Assembly: GCF_901933205.1 (NCBI RefSeq)
Contig: NC_044599.1
Span: 2,701,841 to 2,765,840, forward strand
Direction: 5' to 3'
Origin: Camarhynchus parvulus
Taxonomy: Eukaryota > Chordata > Aves > Passeriformes > Thraupidae
DNA: 64,000 bases
Below the pieces are notes generated by a model that saw nothing but the letters and a program-made list of their open reading frames with translations, was not told where the DNA came from and searched no databases. This document shows, piece by piece, positions 21,284-33,218 of the stretch. The position numbers and the translations under genes are program-made. Positions within the stretch are counted from its first letter, which is position 1; each line of letters begins with the position of its first letter.

Positions 21284-21405
21284 TCACAGCTGTGTGGATG
21301 TGGCACCTGGGGACATGGCCAGGGGTGGCCTTGGCTGTGCTGGGGCATGGGTGGATCCATGGTCTCAGAGGGCTTTTCCAACCCAAGCCGTTCCGTGATT
21401 CTGTG
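21284..21405 (+). mobile_element. CR1 3' tail
   Basis: 'gtgtggatgtggcacctggg', 'gcttttccaacccaagccgt' and the terminal 'gtgattctgtg'. Confidence 0.85.
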
Positions 21406-21827
21406 TCATTGTGCCATTTCCATGGCTGCTTTTCCTGAGCCCTTCGAGCAGAAGGAATCCTTCAGACTCCTCAGCTCAGCTGGGATTCCTTCCCATTCCC
21501 AGCCCTGGCCCTGGAAGGGATGAGTCCCCCCAGCAGCCCCTTTCCTGAGATCATCCAGGTTTTCATTCTCTACTTCCCCAATTTACCACATTTAGAAATT
21601 TCTTTGAGTTCCTTTTCCTAGAACTGGGCTGGAATTTAGCAAATGGAATTGCATTTCCTCAAAGGGACTCTCCAAACGAGAGCTGGATCATATCCATAAA
21701 AGGCTTTCTCAGACTTTGTTCAGCTGTGTTTGGCTTTGGTGCTGAGGGATCGACAGCTCCCACCCCTGGCAATTCCTGGCTGGGAAAATGGAGGATTATT
21801 CTGTCAGTGTTAAATCATGGCTGCCCC

Positions 21828-21967
21828 ATCCTGGGAGGTGTTCGAGGCCCAGCTGGACGGGGCTTGGAGCACCTTGGGATTGTGCAAGGTGTCCCTGAGG
21901 ACATTAAAACCCACCCTGGGAGTGGGTGGGCTTTAATGTCCCTTCCCACCCAGGCCATCCCATGATT
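21828..21967 (+). mobile_element. CR1 3' tail
   Basis: 'gacggggcttggagcacctt' and 'ctttaatgtcccttcccacc'. Confidence 0.8.
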
Positions 21968-22424
21968 TCTCACTGGGGACATGGCAAAAAATGGACAAAT
22001 TCAATTTCCAGTTTAATCCAAGCAGCCCAGGAGTGCAGAGACCCAGCACAGGAGCTGGGAGTTGGCAGCAGCTTCCTGGGCCCAGGAACTTGTCCCTGCA
22101 GGTCCCAGGGCAGAGGTTTGGATTCCCTTGGCTCAGCTCAGGGCAGGTTCCTTCTTGCTCCTCCTGTCACTTTGGAATTGCAGGAGAAAAGGGAGAGGTG
22201 GCAGCCTGTGAACATCTGGGAATCTGATTGTGGGGAGCTGGGAAAAGAGCAGTCCCAACCCAAACACGCTCTGGGAGTTTGGCTTTTCCCTCCCAGTGTC
22301 GCCAGTTCTGGGGCAAAGGTTGGACTGGGGAGGTGAACTGGGAGGGGAGCAGAGCCCTGGTGGGAAAACCAACCACAAATCCAAGGGTGAGGCTGGGGTC
22401 ACTCTGGCTGTTTGTCCAGAGCAG

Positions 22425-22550
22425 CTGTGGCTGCCCCATGGGGCTGGAAGCAGCCTGGGCTGGTGGGAGGTGTCCCTGCCCATGGCAGGGGTGGGATGGA
22501 TGGATTTTAAGGTCCCTTCCCATCCAAACCTTTCCAGGATTCCCTGATGT
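22425..22550 (+). mobile_element. CR1 3' tail
   Basis: 'tgtccctgcccatggcaggg' and 'ttttaaggtcccttcccatc'. Confidence 0.8.
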
Positions 22551-23399
22551 GCTGCAGGCAGGTCCTGCTCCGTTGGGTTACCAACAGTGAGAGTTTGGCT
22601 GTTCCCTTCCTCGGGCTGTCAGTGCTGGAAGTGCCTTGGCCATGGACCCGCAGGTTTAAATTCCAGGTGGGAAGGGTTCCTTGAGTCCCCAAGGCTTTAT
22701 CCCCACTGGTCCTGGTGGAGAAGCTGGCCCATTGTGGAAGCTTCTTACTGAGCTCCTTCATCCCTCTCTGGGATTTCGTTTCAACACCTCAGGTTTCTCA
22801 TTTTATTCACTTAAGGAACAAACTGAGGCAGGTTTGTTTTCCCCCTTGGCACAGAAGTCCCTTGGATCATTATGGACATAGTCTTTGCCACCATTTCTTA
22901 TGGCTCAGGTTCCTTGGAACGAGTCAATTTGGAGCATCCTTGTTCCCGTGGAGCTGGGCGCACTGGGGGGCTGGAGTCGTGATGCAGGGTGGGGATCTGC
23001 TTCCAGGGAATGTAAAGTGCCCTCAGACCTTATCTCTTCTGACCTGGCAATCCCAGTTCAATCAAGATCATAAAACGCTTCTTATCAGCCCCCTGGAATT
23101 TCATCCTGATGTTCAGCAAAGCTGCTCCCTCCTTGGATCCTCCCCGAGAAAGTTCTGAGGCCAGAGCTGCCTAAACTCGTGTGGGGACCCTGCTGTGGAG
23201 CAGGGCAGCTCAGGAGGGATCTGATCCACATTTCCATGGCAGGACACACACGGCATAATTGATCAAACCCCCTCATGTGGGGGATCAGGGATCAGACCCA
23301 GCCCTGTGAGTGGCATCCCTGTGGGATGGGATGCAGCAGCATCCCAGAATAACCCATTCTGCTGGATTGTTGGGTTGGAGCTGCTGGGAAGGACAGGGG
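22551..23399. other. Spacer with no recognised feature
   Basis: Low-repeat sequence. Open frames up to 147 residues (22715-23158) show no recognisable domain or conserved-looking splice context. Confidence 0.4.
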
Positions 23400-24035
23400 A
23401 GCTGATGCTGAGGGGTCTCTCTGATGCTGAGGGCTCTGTGATGCTGAGGGGTCTCTGATGCTGAGGGCTCTGTGATGCTGAGGGGTCTGTGATGCTGAGG
23501 CGTCTCTGATGCTGAGGGCTCTCTCTGATGCTGAGGGGTCTCTGATGCTGAGGGGTCTCTCGGATGCTGAGGGGTCTCTCTGATGCTGAGGGGTCTCTGA
23601 TGCTGAGGGGTCTCTGATGCTGAGGGGTCTCTGATGCTGAGGGGTCTCTGATCCTGAGGGCTCTCTCTGATGCTGAGGGGTCTCTGATGCTGAGGGCTCT
23701 CTGATGCTGAGGGGTCTCTGATGCTGAGGGGTCTCTGATGCTGAGGGGTCTCTCTGATGCTGAGGGGTCTCTCTGATGCTGAGGGGTCTCTCTGATGCTG
23801 AGGGATCTCTCTGATGATGAGGGCTCTCTCTGATGCTGAGGGATCTCTCTGATGATGAGGGCTCTCTCTGATGCTGAGGGATCTCTCTGATGCTGAGGGG
23901 TCTCTGATGCTGAGGGGTCTCTCTGATGCTGAGGGGTCTCTCTGATGCTGAGGGTCTCTGATGCTGAGGGTCTCTGATGCTGAGGGCTCTCTCTGATGCT
24001 GAGGGCTCTCTCTGATGCTGAGGGCTCTCTCTGTG
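23400..24035. repeat. 17-20 bp minisatellite (TCTCTGATGCTGAGGGG)
   Basis: About 34 units of CTGATGCTGAGGG(G/C)TCT with or without an extra CT pair. The long reverse frame (SASERPLSI-type repeats) is a by-product. Confidence 0.95.
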
Positions 24036-24309
24036 TCACTCGGTGTCCCTGCTCTGCCCCAGGGCCAGTCCCAGCCTCTGGAAGCTGCTGAGGTGCAGCT
24101 TTGTTCCCGCAGGAATCTGGAGCAGTCGTGCTGGAACAGGCCCTGCTGCCCAGCTGACGCATCAAAGCAGCTCCTGGGATCCTCCAGGGATCAAACAGAG
24201 GCAGCAGGGAGGGAGCAGGGAGGCTCCCGAACCTGCCAGCCCTGCGATGGCTCAGCTCTGTCTCTGCATCTCCATTAACTCTGGGAACATCCCTGCTGGA
24301 CACCCCGGC

Positions 24310-24700
24310 TCCAGGCACTCCCAGCGTGCATTCAAAGGCTGGAGCCCCTCTGGGGCCAGGCTGGGAGAGCTGGGGGTGCTCACCTGGGGAGGAGAAGGGA
24401 AAGGAGAGCCTGGAGCCCCTTCCAGGGCCTGAAGGGGCTGCAGGAGAACAGCAGGGGGACTGGGGACAAGGGACAGAGGGACAGGACAAGGGGGATTTCC
24501 TCCCTGTGAGGGTGGGGAGGCCCTGGGATGGATTTCCCTGGAAGCTGTGGCTGCCCCTGGATCCCTGGCAGTGCCCAAGGCCAGGCTGGGCAGGGCTGGG
24601 AGCAGCCTGGGACAGTGGAGGTGTCCCTGCCATGGCAGGGGTGGCACTTGATGGGTTTTAATGTCCCTTTAATGTCCCTTCCCACCCAAACCATTCCATG
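24310..24700 (+). mobile_element. CR1 3' fragment
   Basis: 'ccaggctgggagagctgggg' through 'gggctgcaggagaacagcag' and the tail 'cccttcccacccaaaccatt'. Very close to the copy at 27078-27357. Confidence 0.88.
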
Positions 24701-24896
24701 GATCTGTGTGAGATGGTGCTGGGAAAAGCTCAGTGGAGGGAGTGCTGTGAGGGAAGAGATCCTTCCTGGCATTTTGGGCAGAATTCCCATTCCCTGTGTG
24801 AGGAAAACAGGCAGGAGAGTGAAGGTTTTACGGGAAAAACTCCTCTAATCCAGCCAGTCTTGGTGTCCCTCAGAGCAGGGGACACAGCCTGAGCCA

Positions 24897-25095
24897 GGAA
24901 TGATGGAATTGTTCAGGTTGGAAAAGCCCTCGGAGAGCATCGAGTCCAACCTAGCGCCAGCAAGGTCACCCCTGACTGTGCCACATTCCCACATTGCTGG
25001 GACTTCCTGGGATGGGCACCCTGCCCCTGCCCTGGGGCAGCCTTTTAGGGCCGGCAACCCTTCCATAAAGAATTTTCCCCAAATCTCTAATAAAT
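24897..25095 (-). mobile_element. CR1 3' fragment
   Basis: Reverse orientation: 'gttggaaaagccctcggaga' then 'tccataaagaattttcccca'. Confidence 0.85.
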
Positions 25096-25934
25096 GTGTG
25101 CAAATATGGAATATCTCCTCCAAAGGCCCTGGGAGCTGCTCTGGCTCCGTGTCCACCTGGAGAAGATCCAGCCCCTCGGGCAGGAACATCCTCTGTAAGT
25201 GTCTCCCAGGGTGGCCAGTGCAGGGACACGGGGAATTTGGAAGTTGTGAAGGCACCTCTGGGATGTGTGGTGGCTTCTGTCCAGGGCTTGTGGGTCTCCT
25301 GGCAATGATCTGAGGGAGTGGCTGCTGTGTTGTCTGGCTGGACATTCCCAGCCTGACCAGTGCCAGCTCCTGGGGGATAACTGGGGCAGATCCCAAAGGA
25401 TTTCCTGTCCCCCAGCCCCTGCAGCCCATTCCTCAGGTGGGGCTTTACCTCCACCCCTGCCCCACTGCTGACACAGGTGGGGCTCAGTCCTTTCCTCAGA
25501 ATTCCCACAGGATGAACCCCTGGAGCTGCCTTTGGCCTGCCCCAATCCCATTGTGGATCCCAGCTGTTGACAGCCTTGTCCTTGGATCCAGCAGCCACGG
25601 GGACCTGGAAGGCTCCATTTCCACCCAGCCTCATCCCACCTCGTTTGGCTTCTTCCAGGACAGCTTGTTCAGGGCTCAGGCAGGTGGGAAAGGTGTCCAG
25701 GTTTCCATGGAAAAGCCAGGAGAGAGCAGAGGGGTTGCACCTGGGAGCACAGGAACGTGCAGGGAAGGTCTGAGTGGAAAAGGTGGTTAGGGAGAGAGAA
25801 CGGGGATCCCATGGGATTTTGGGATTTGTGAGCCTGGGAGCTGCTTGGGAGAGCAGGGAGGGAGGAAAGGAGGGTGACTGGATGAGAATTGGGAATCAAA
25901 TTGGACATTCCTGGAGTATCTCCTGAGCCCTGTG
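25096..25934. other. Spacer with no recognised feature
   Basis: No gene, array or clear transposon recognised. Overlapping frames on both strands have no domain. Confidence 0.4.
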
Positions 25935-26313
25935 TGTCACAGACATTTCTTTTATGAAAAATCCTCTCTTAGGATTTTCCTGCTGAAGCTGAGAAGTTCA
26001 GCAAGCAGACATGAACAATGGGTTATCTGCTGCTGTGGAATGTGGCAGGTCTGCCTGGATTGGCCCAGTTTGGATGTTTGGAGTTGGTGGCCAGCGCAGG
26101 ACGGAGCTCTCTTGGAGACAGTCCAGGAGAGTGAGGTTTATCATTCTTTACTTTTCTTAGGTAGCTAGCAGCTTCTGGAAACTCTCCCTTTCTTTTTCTT
26201 TTAGTATAGTTTAAATAGATGTATATATCATAACGTAATAAATCAAGCCTTCTGATCATGGAGCCCATCTCGTCTCTTCCTTCACCCCAAAACCCTTGTG
26301 ACCACCATCAACA
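25935..26313 (+). mobile_element. LTR related to the 4607-5128 solo LTR
   Basis: Begins TGTCACAGACATTTC and shares landmarks with the first copy ('gaaaaatcct', 'aggatttt', 'taataaatcaagccttctga', 'catggagcc'). No clean target duplication was found, so the right end is approximate. Confidence 0.72.
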
Positions 26314-26598
26314 CCCTGAGTGTGGATGAGGTTTGGGAGTCAGGTATTCCTGCAGTGCCTCCTGCGCCTTGTGCTCAGGAGCTCCATTCTCCTGGAGGTT
26401 GAGCCTGGACGTGGGAATCTCACCTGAGCTTGGCTAAGCCTGGATGAGGTTGGGAATGGAACAGGAGTTCTTGGGGCTCCTGCTGGCCGTGCCCTCCTGA
26501 GCTCCTTCTCCTGAGGGTCCTGCTGTGGGTGCTGGGGCTGGGGTCTCACCTGGCCTGGGTAACTCTCGGGGGTCTCCGGGGTCAGGATGACCCCAAGA

Positions 26599-27452
26599 TG
26601 CGTCAGAGTCTCTTTTTCCAGCCTGGCTGCTGAAGAAGGAGTCAGGATTCTTCTGCTCTGGTTTTCAAGGTTGTTTATTTTCTCTTATCTATCACATTCT
26701 TTCTCTGACCTGCTGAGTTCTGCCCAGCAGGTCAGTCAGAGGCACACTGGCCGCTCTCAGGGCGGTGTTGTCTTTTTATACGAAAACTACGGGTAGTTTA
26801 TTTACAGTTATTTTCCAATACCTGTCACCTATGTTAGGCAGTCTGTCCCTACCCTAAACCGATCCAAAAGTGCCAGCATCACCCAGAAGATGGAGGCTGG
26901 GAAGACGGAGAAAGAAGGACAAGGCACGCCCAAATCCCTCCATCTTGCCTCCTGAATCCCCATTCTAAAACCCCCAAAATTCTACTTTTCACCCTGTGAC
27001 AAGCTAGCTATCATTCTACTTAAACTTCTGTGGCTTGTAAATCCTCACAGAAGTTTGGTCGTTTTTTCCATGGGTCAAAATCAAAGGCTTGGAGCCCCTT
27101 CCAGGGCCTGAAGGGGCTGCAGGAGAACAGCAGAGGGACTGGGGACAAGGGACGGAGGGACAGGACAAGGGGGATTTCCTCCCTGTGACGGTGGGGAGGC
27201 CCTGGGATGGATTTCCCTGGAAGCTGTGGCTGCCCCTGGATCCCTGGCAGTGCCCAGGGCCAGGCTGGACAGGGCTGGGAGCAGCCTGGGACAGTGGAGG
27301 TGTCCCTGCCATGGCAGGGGTGGCACTTGATGGGTTTTAATGTCCCTTGCCACCCAAGACAGGGGTCCTGGGCCCTGTGCCAGGGTCTCTGAGCCCCCTG
27401 GCAGGGGCTGGAGCCCTCCAGGGCAGCCAGAGGGATGCGCTGGGTTCTGCCA
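26599..27452 (-). mobile_element. LTR family Z copy 1, interrupted by CR1
   Basis: On the minus strand it begins near TGGCAGAACCCAGCG and ends in AAAGAGACTCTGACGCA. Shared landmarks with the copies at 33979 and 35102 include 'gttgtttattttctcttatc' and 'gttattttccaatacctgtc'. The LTR runs to about 27077 and resumes at 27358 ('aggggtcctgggccctgtgc'). A CR1 fragment occupies the gap. Confidence 0.82.
27078..27357 (+). mobile_element. CR1 3' fragment inserted in LTR family Z copy 1
   Basis: 'cttggagccccttccagggc' to 'gatgggttttaatgtccctt'. The flanking LTR halves join when compared with the uninterrupted copy at 33979-34598. Confidence 0.85.
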
Positions 27453-28368
27453 GGTAGCCCCAGTGCGGACCTGACCTGGGGGATCCCAGAGGAGCCTGGG
27501 GAAGGCTGCGCTGGCTCCAGGTTTCCCAGGAGGCTGTGCCATGTGCCAGGCAGGGCGCTGTGCCTGGGGGGGAGGCAGAGCTGCTCCCTGTTCTCTCTTG
27601 CTGGGCGTTTCTGGCGGCTGCTGTCCCCAGCACATTCCCCGTGGCCCGTGCCAGCCCGGCAGGTCCCGGCCGGTCCCTCCTGGGGATGTGGCTCCGTTTT
27701 TCCAGGCGCAGCTCCAGCTGCTTTGTGGGAAGTGCTGACTCGGGCGTTGTGCGGAGCTGACTCACACAGGACAGGCTCAGCCAGGAAAGGCTTTGTAAGG
27801 CCTTGGAGGATCTGGGCTCCGTGGTGGAGCTGGGCTGCTTCCCCTTCGAGCTCCAAAGGAAGGGTTGTAAGGATTTTTGAGGATTTAGAGAATTGGAAGG
27901 CGAAGGAGTGTTTTAGTGAGAGTGGAAATGCCCATAAAGCCTCTGATCCAATGGGGGTGTGGACACAAGAGCAGAGGATGGGACAGGGCACCTGGAGGTT
28001 CCAGAGAGCCCTGGAAGCTTCCAGGCCCCTCCCAGTCCAACTCCTTCTGGGATTCCATGATTCTCCCCCTGTTCCCTGGGAAATACCCCCAGGATGACCC
28101 CAGTTGGTTGATGCAGAACTTGGTTCCTTTGGGCTCTGATTTCAGGGTGCAGGGTGGGCCTGAATCCACTGATCCTTGAGGGAACACCTCGTGCAGGAGC
28201 GTCCCAAGGCTCTGCAAGGCTTTGGGAAGCCCGGAGGAGCCATTGTCACTACAGGACACGAAACAACACGAGTGCACATGTGGGAATCTACAAAATCAGA
28301 GGGTTTTGGGAAAGTCGCAGAAGGCAGCAATACGCACACACCGCTGCTCTCAAGGCGAAAAAAGGGAA
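27453..28368. other. Spacer with no recognised feature
   Basis: Moderately GC-rich. Several overlapping frames on both strands (for example 27435-28097 +) but none with a recognisable domain or exon context. Confidence 0.4.
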
Positions 28369-28620
28369 GTTTATTTTCTGACTCCAAGATTTACAGTTTT
28401 CCAAAAGTGACAGTGGATTGGAGGGTGAAAATGCCACCTCTCCAATGACACTGGACAAACTAACAGTCCATCAAATTTCTCTTCTTTCTATAAAAGAAAG
28501 CAAAAAATAAGTTATTTACAGAAAAGTGTGTGAGAAAGTTCGTTACAAGAATGTAAACATCAGAAGGCTTAGAAAATCTTAAAAAAGCAGGGCAACAAGC
28601 CATGGGCTCCCTTGGAGGGG
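28369..28620 (-). other. Possible 3' UTR of an unidentified minus-strand gene
   Basis: On the minus strand this AT-rich, repeat-free stretch ends in AATAAA (plus-strand TTTATT at 28369-28374), preceded by sequence typical of terminal exons ('tgtaaataacttattttttg', 'aaacatc', 'gtaacgaac'). It contrasts with the GC-rich, repetitive surroundings. No coding exon of a host gene was found upstream on that strand, so the owner is unknown. It could also be a processed pseudogene remnant or chance AT-rich sequence. Confidence 0.3.
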
Positions 28621-28825
28621 GGTCCTGCAGAGTGGCTCACCCCAGCCCCTCTCTGTGATGTCCCATCACAGAAATCCAGCTTTGGGTGGTGGCAGAGCAG
28701 GGAAAGGTCCCACCTTGCCCATGACAGGAGGATGCTTTCCTGGGCTCTGAGCCGTGGATCCAGGATGGTTCCAGGTGGACTCTGGGCATTGGAGGTGGTT
28801 GGGTCAGAGGGAAAGGATGGGACAT

Positions 28826-28890
28826 TGTGGAATCACAGAATCACCAAGGTTGTAGGAAACCCTTGGGATCATCCAGCCCAGCCCCAGCAG
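28826..28890 (-). mobile_element. CR1 3' tail
   Basis: 'aatcacagaatcaccaaggt' followed by 'tcatccagcccagcccca'. Confidence 0.75.
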
Positions 28891-29758
28891 CACCACCAAG
28901 GGACCTTGGGAGGGCCGGAACAAGAGCTGGGCACCTCCAGGAGCCCCCCCTTGCCTGGCCTTGGCATTTCCGTGCCAGGCTGGCCGGGCAGGCTCCGCTC
29001 CTGCCGATGTGCTGATGTGGGAGCTTTGCAGCGCCGAGATTTGCCTCCTGTGCAAAACCCAGCGAAAGTGGGTTGGGGCTGGAGCCGCGGCGTTCCCAGC
29101 CCAGGGCAGGGACGCGGGAGGATCAGAGCGATCGCAGCTCGGGAGGCTCCGGGGACGCGCCCACAGCGGCTCCCGAAGCTGCCCCGGGGCCGGGCGGAGC
29201 CGCCCCGGCGCCTTTCCCAGGCAGGTGAGGAAAAACGAGGATCCTCGCTGAAAACAGGGATGTGCACCTGGATTTTCAGGGATGCTCCCACACGGTGGGA
29301 TTCAGGGATGCCCCCCCCAGGTGTGTTTTAGCCCCACATGTTCCATTCGCACACAAAGGGAGCCGTGTGTGAGATCCTGGGGCTGATATCCCTGGGTTCC
29401 CCCCTGCTCTGGGCAGGGTTTGCTCTCTGAGTCTGTTTTCTCTCAAATTCCAGTCTCTTGACACAGAACTGAGCACGTCGGGCAGCAGGGAGAGGTGAGA
29501 GGAGGGAGCTGGGTGGGATGTGGACGTGATCCAGGACTCCCTGTCAAAACATCCCCACCCCATTCCTGGCATGGTTGGGATGGTTGGTAAAAACCTCACA
29601 GTTCAGAGTAAAACACACAGGAATTGGCACAAAGGGACTGTTAAAGGGGCCCAGCTCCCACAAATTCCACAGGGATTCATCCCATTTGTGCTGCAGCTGG
29701 AATTCTGCAGGGTTTTAGCTGGCAGGGAAGGCAACTCTGTCAATGCCTCCTTCAGGTA
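28891..29758. other. Spacer; short CpG-rich patch
   Basis: 29050-29220 is CpG-rich with 'gaagctgccccggggccggg', but no gene was recognised. Nothing else identified. Confidence 0.4.
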
Positions 29759-29915
29759 CACCTGGATTAGTCCCAGAATCCCAGGATGGTTTGGGTGGGA
29801 AGGGACCTCAAAGCCCATCCCATTCCTGACACCTTCCACAGCCCAAGGTGTTCCAAGCCCCGACCAGCCTGGCCTGGGGATGGGGCAGCAATTTTGGGGG
29901 ACTGGGAAGCCAGGA
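29759..29915 (-). repeat. Inverted repeat, left arm (contains CR1 tail)
   Basis: 'ctggattagtcccagaatcc' ... 'ccattcctgacaccttccac' ... 'agcctggcctggggatgggg'. The reverse complement occurs at 31613-31768 with few changes. The inner part is a CR1 tail, but the identity extends past it. Confidence 0.8.
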
Positions 29916-30274
29916 TGGCCAAGCACAGGGAGCAGCTGGGGGGGAGGTTCTTTGCCTGAGTGGAGAATTTGGGGCTCTTTCCTGGTTGGAACAGCTCAGC
30001 CTCTGTGGGAAGGAGAGGTGGGAATGCTGCCCCTTCCCAGGAGGAAGTGAGGAATAGGGTGAGCAGTCCAAAGGCAATTCCCAGCTGTGGACTGGGATTT
30101 TATGCAGAGCAGGGGCTGGAGCCGCTCGAGGCCTGTTTTATAGAGCCAAACACAAGGCCCTGAGTTGCTCCTTCCACCACTCAAGGTGGGCTGAGGAACT
30201 TCCAGCAAGGTGGGGATTCCCGTTCCTGGGGGACACTGGGGCAGTTTGTGTTGGAATTCGGTCCCACCAGCCCC

Positions 30275-30970
30275 TGGATCCCCTGCCCTGCTCCAGGTGG
30301 GATCCCTGTCCTGGTCCAGGTGGGATCGTGTGTTGTAGCCAGGTGGGATCCCCTGCCATGGTCCAGGTGGGATCCCTGTCCTGGTCCAGGTGGGATCCCC
30401 TGCCCCAGGTGGGATCCCCTGCCCTGCTCCAGATGGGATCCCTGTCCTGGTCCAGGTGGGATCCCCTGCCATGGTCCAAGTGGGATCCCCACGCTCCTGC
30501 CCAAGCTTTCCCTGTCCTGCTCCATCTGGGATCCCCTGTCCTGCTCCAGCTGGGATCCCTGCCCTGCTCCATCTGGGATCTCCTGTCCTGTTCCAGCTGG
30601 GATCCCCTGTCCTGCTCCAGGTGGGATCCCCTGCTCCTGCCCAAGCTTTCCCTGCCCTGCTCCAGGTAGGACTCCAGCCCTGCTCCAGGTGGGCCCCCCT
30701 GCTCCAGGTGGGCCCCTCTGCTCCAGGTGGGACCCTCTGCTCCAGGTGGGACCCCCACGCTCCTGCCCAAGCTTTCCCTGCCCTGCTCCAGCTGGGATCC
30801 CTTGCCCTTCTCCAGCTGGGATCCCCTGCTCCTGCCCAAGCTTTCCCTGCCCTGCTCCAGGTGGGCCCCCTTGCTCCAGGTGGGACGCTCTGCTCCAGGT
30901 GGGACCCTCTGCTCCAGGTAGGACCCCAGCCCTGCTCCAGGTGGGACCCCCTGCTCCTGCCCAAGCTCTC
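30275..30970. repeat. About 24-bp minisatellite (CCTGCTCCAGGTGGGATCCC)
   Basis: About 28 units with variants GTCCTGGTCCAGGTGGGATC and CTGCTCCAGCTGGGATCCCC. Larger units containing 'tcctgcccaagctttccctg' recur about every 130 bp. Confidence 0.94.
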
Positions 30971-31612
30971 GCTGCCTTGTGTAAGTGCAGAGCTGCTGCC
31001 AGCGCCGGGCGTGGGCCGACGCCAATCCCAGCTCAGGTCAGAGCGTGTCCCGTGGGTGTGGGCCATGGCAGGAGCTGCTGCTGGGAACTGCCAGGAGCGG
31101 GGATGGAGGGAATCCAGCCCCCCATCCAGAGGCTCCACTGGTGCTCCCCAAAAGCAGCTGGGGGAGCTCGGACAGGGCTGATCCCGTGGGGGCTCTGAAG
31201 AGGGAAACCTCTCATGCTCCTGAATTTCAGATTCCCCATGGCAAATGCAAGGCTAGATGAACTCTGGGGTTTTTTGAGTGTCTTGTGATCCAGATATTTG
31301 GATTTATTCCCCCTGGTTTAGTCTGGGTTTGGGGTGCCAGTTTTTGAGGGTTTTCCATTGTTGGTTTGAACCAGGAGAGCAGCTGGGATTCCATGGGGTC
31401 CTCACTTCAGGAACTGGGATTAAACTGGTGTCACCACTGGGAATGCTGGGGATGAACTGGTGCAGATCCCTCATTCTGGGGAATGAACCAGGGAATGCTG
31501 GATTTACCCATTGTGGAGGGCAGGGGATGTAAATCCAGAGTGGATCCAGAGCTGAGGCACTGAGCTGGGGCTGTTTCACTCCTCTCCTTGCAATTCCAAA
31601 CCCCCAGAGCTC

Positions 31613-31768
31613 CAAGTGCTTCCCAGTGCCCCAAAATCCTGCTGCCCCATCCCAGGCCAGGCTGGTCAGGGCCTGGATCAGCTTGGGCTGTGGAAGGTGT
31701 CAGGAATGGGATGGGCTTTGAGGCCCCTTCCCACCCAAACCTTCCTGGGATTCTGGGACTAATCCAGG
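31613..31768 (+). repeat. Inverted repeat, right arm (contains CR1 tail)
   Basis: 'gtgtcaggaatgggatgggc' ... 'gggattctgggactaatcca' is the reverse complement of 29759-29915. Confidence 0.8.
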
Positions 31769-32490
31769 AGTCCGTGGTGGGGTCCTCATCCCTACTTCCC
31801 TTCTCCTGCCCAGAGGAAGTGACAGATCCCTCTGGCTCTGGAAGCATGGGAAATAAAGCTCCAGGTGTTTTATATTCCCTTTTCCCAGGGCTGAATTGCT
31901 TCTCTGTGGGCAGGGGGCCGCTCTTGGTGCTGCACTGGGATTTCACCAGCCTGAGAAGCGCTGGGATGAAGGAGAGTTTGGAGCTGGTTCTGAGCCAGAT
32001 AAAGGTGGGTGTTGGGAAGTTGGGAAGTGCTTGGAGCAGCTTTGCTGCAGCTGAAAACATCCCACGAGCTCTGATGGTCCAAATCTCCCTGGGCACAGGG
32101 GCAGAGGGGCTCCCTGGCCCCCGGATCCCTCCCGGGGCTGCCCGACCCTGTCCCACCATTCCCAGCCCTGTTTGCTTCCTGCGTCAGGGCTGAGTCACCC
32201 CGGGATTCCTCAGCTCTGAAGTGGTTCCTGCTCTCCCTGCCCCTCCCCTGCCCAGGTGCTGAGGGTTTTTTTTCCGAAGCTCTGAATTTCTGGGTGCGCC
32301 CGGAGCCTCGCAAGCGCGGCAGGTCCCGGCAGGAGCGGCTCCGCTCCGCTCCCACTGTGCATTCCTGGCGGGGCTCCAGGGGCTGGGCACGAGCAACCCC
32401 CGGGAGCTCCTTTCCCTGCTGAGCTGGGGCTTTTCTGCTCCTGCTGGCTCCGTCTGTGGACACAGGGACAGAACTGCATCCCCCAGAGCC
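31769..32490. other. Spacer with no recognised feature
   Basis: No gene or repeat recognised. The stretch is GC-rich near 32280-32420. Confidence 0.4.
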
Positions 32491-32494
32491 CTCT

Positions 32495-32865
32495 GGCTCC
32501 TCCAGACCCCTCCGTGGGCACAGAGCACTGTCCTAGATCCCTGTGGCTGTTCCAAATTCCTCCATGGACACAGAGCACTGTCCCAGATCCCCCAGATCCT
32601 TCTGGCTCCTCCAAACTCCTCCATGGACACAGGGCACTGTCCCAGACCTCCCAGAGCCCTGTGGCTGCTCCAGACCCTCCATGGACACAGGGCACTGTCC
32701 CAGATCCCTGTGGCTCCTCCATGGACACAGGGCACTGTCCCAGACCTCCCAGATCCCTGTGGCTCCTCCGTGGACACAGGGCACTGTCCCAGATCCCTGT
32801 GGCTCCTCCATGGACATAGAGCACTGTCCCAGATCCCCCAGATCCCTCTGTGGATCCCAGCTCCC
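32495..32865. repeat. 37-46 bp minisatellite (CTCCATGGACACAGGGCACTG)
   Basis: About nine units of 'tggacacagggcactgtccc' + 'agatccctgtggctcctcc', some with a CCCAGATCC extension. Confidence 0.94.
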
Positions 32866-32939
32866 TGAGGTTTGGAGAGTTCCTGGTGAATTTGTGCACC
32901 AGAGAGATCCGTGGGGCTGGGACGGAGCAGGCTGGGAGA

Positions 32940-33218
32940 AGGGAAGGCTCTGGAGATACCTTGGAGCCTTTTCCAGTGCCCAAAGGGGCTCCAGGAGAGC
33001 TGGAGAGGGACTGGGGGCAAGGCCTGGAGTGCCAGGACGCAGGGAATGGCTCCCACAGCCAGAGGGAGGGAATTCCTCCCTGTGAGGGTGGGCAGGCCCT
33101 GGAATGGATTTCCTGAAGGATTCCCCATCCCTGGCAGCTCCAAGGCCAGGTTGGACAGGACTGGGACAGTGGGAGGTGTCCCTGCCATGGCAGGGTTTGG
33201 GATGGGCTGAGCTTTGAG
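32940..33218 (+). mobile_element. CR1 3' fragment
   Basis: 'ccaaaggggctccaggagag' through 'gggaggtgtccctgccatgg'. Confidence 0.87.

Noticed and set aside
22715..23158. 147-residue plus-strand frame in a repeat-poor area
   Set aside because: No recognisable domain, no plausible splice context, no homologue known to me.
30275..30970. CRISPR-like regular repeats with spacers
   Set aside because: Units are contiguous and degenerate without unique spacers; eukaryotic minisatellite.
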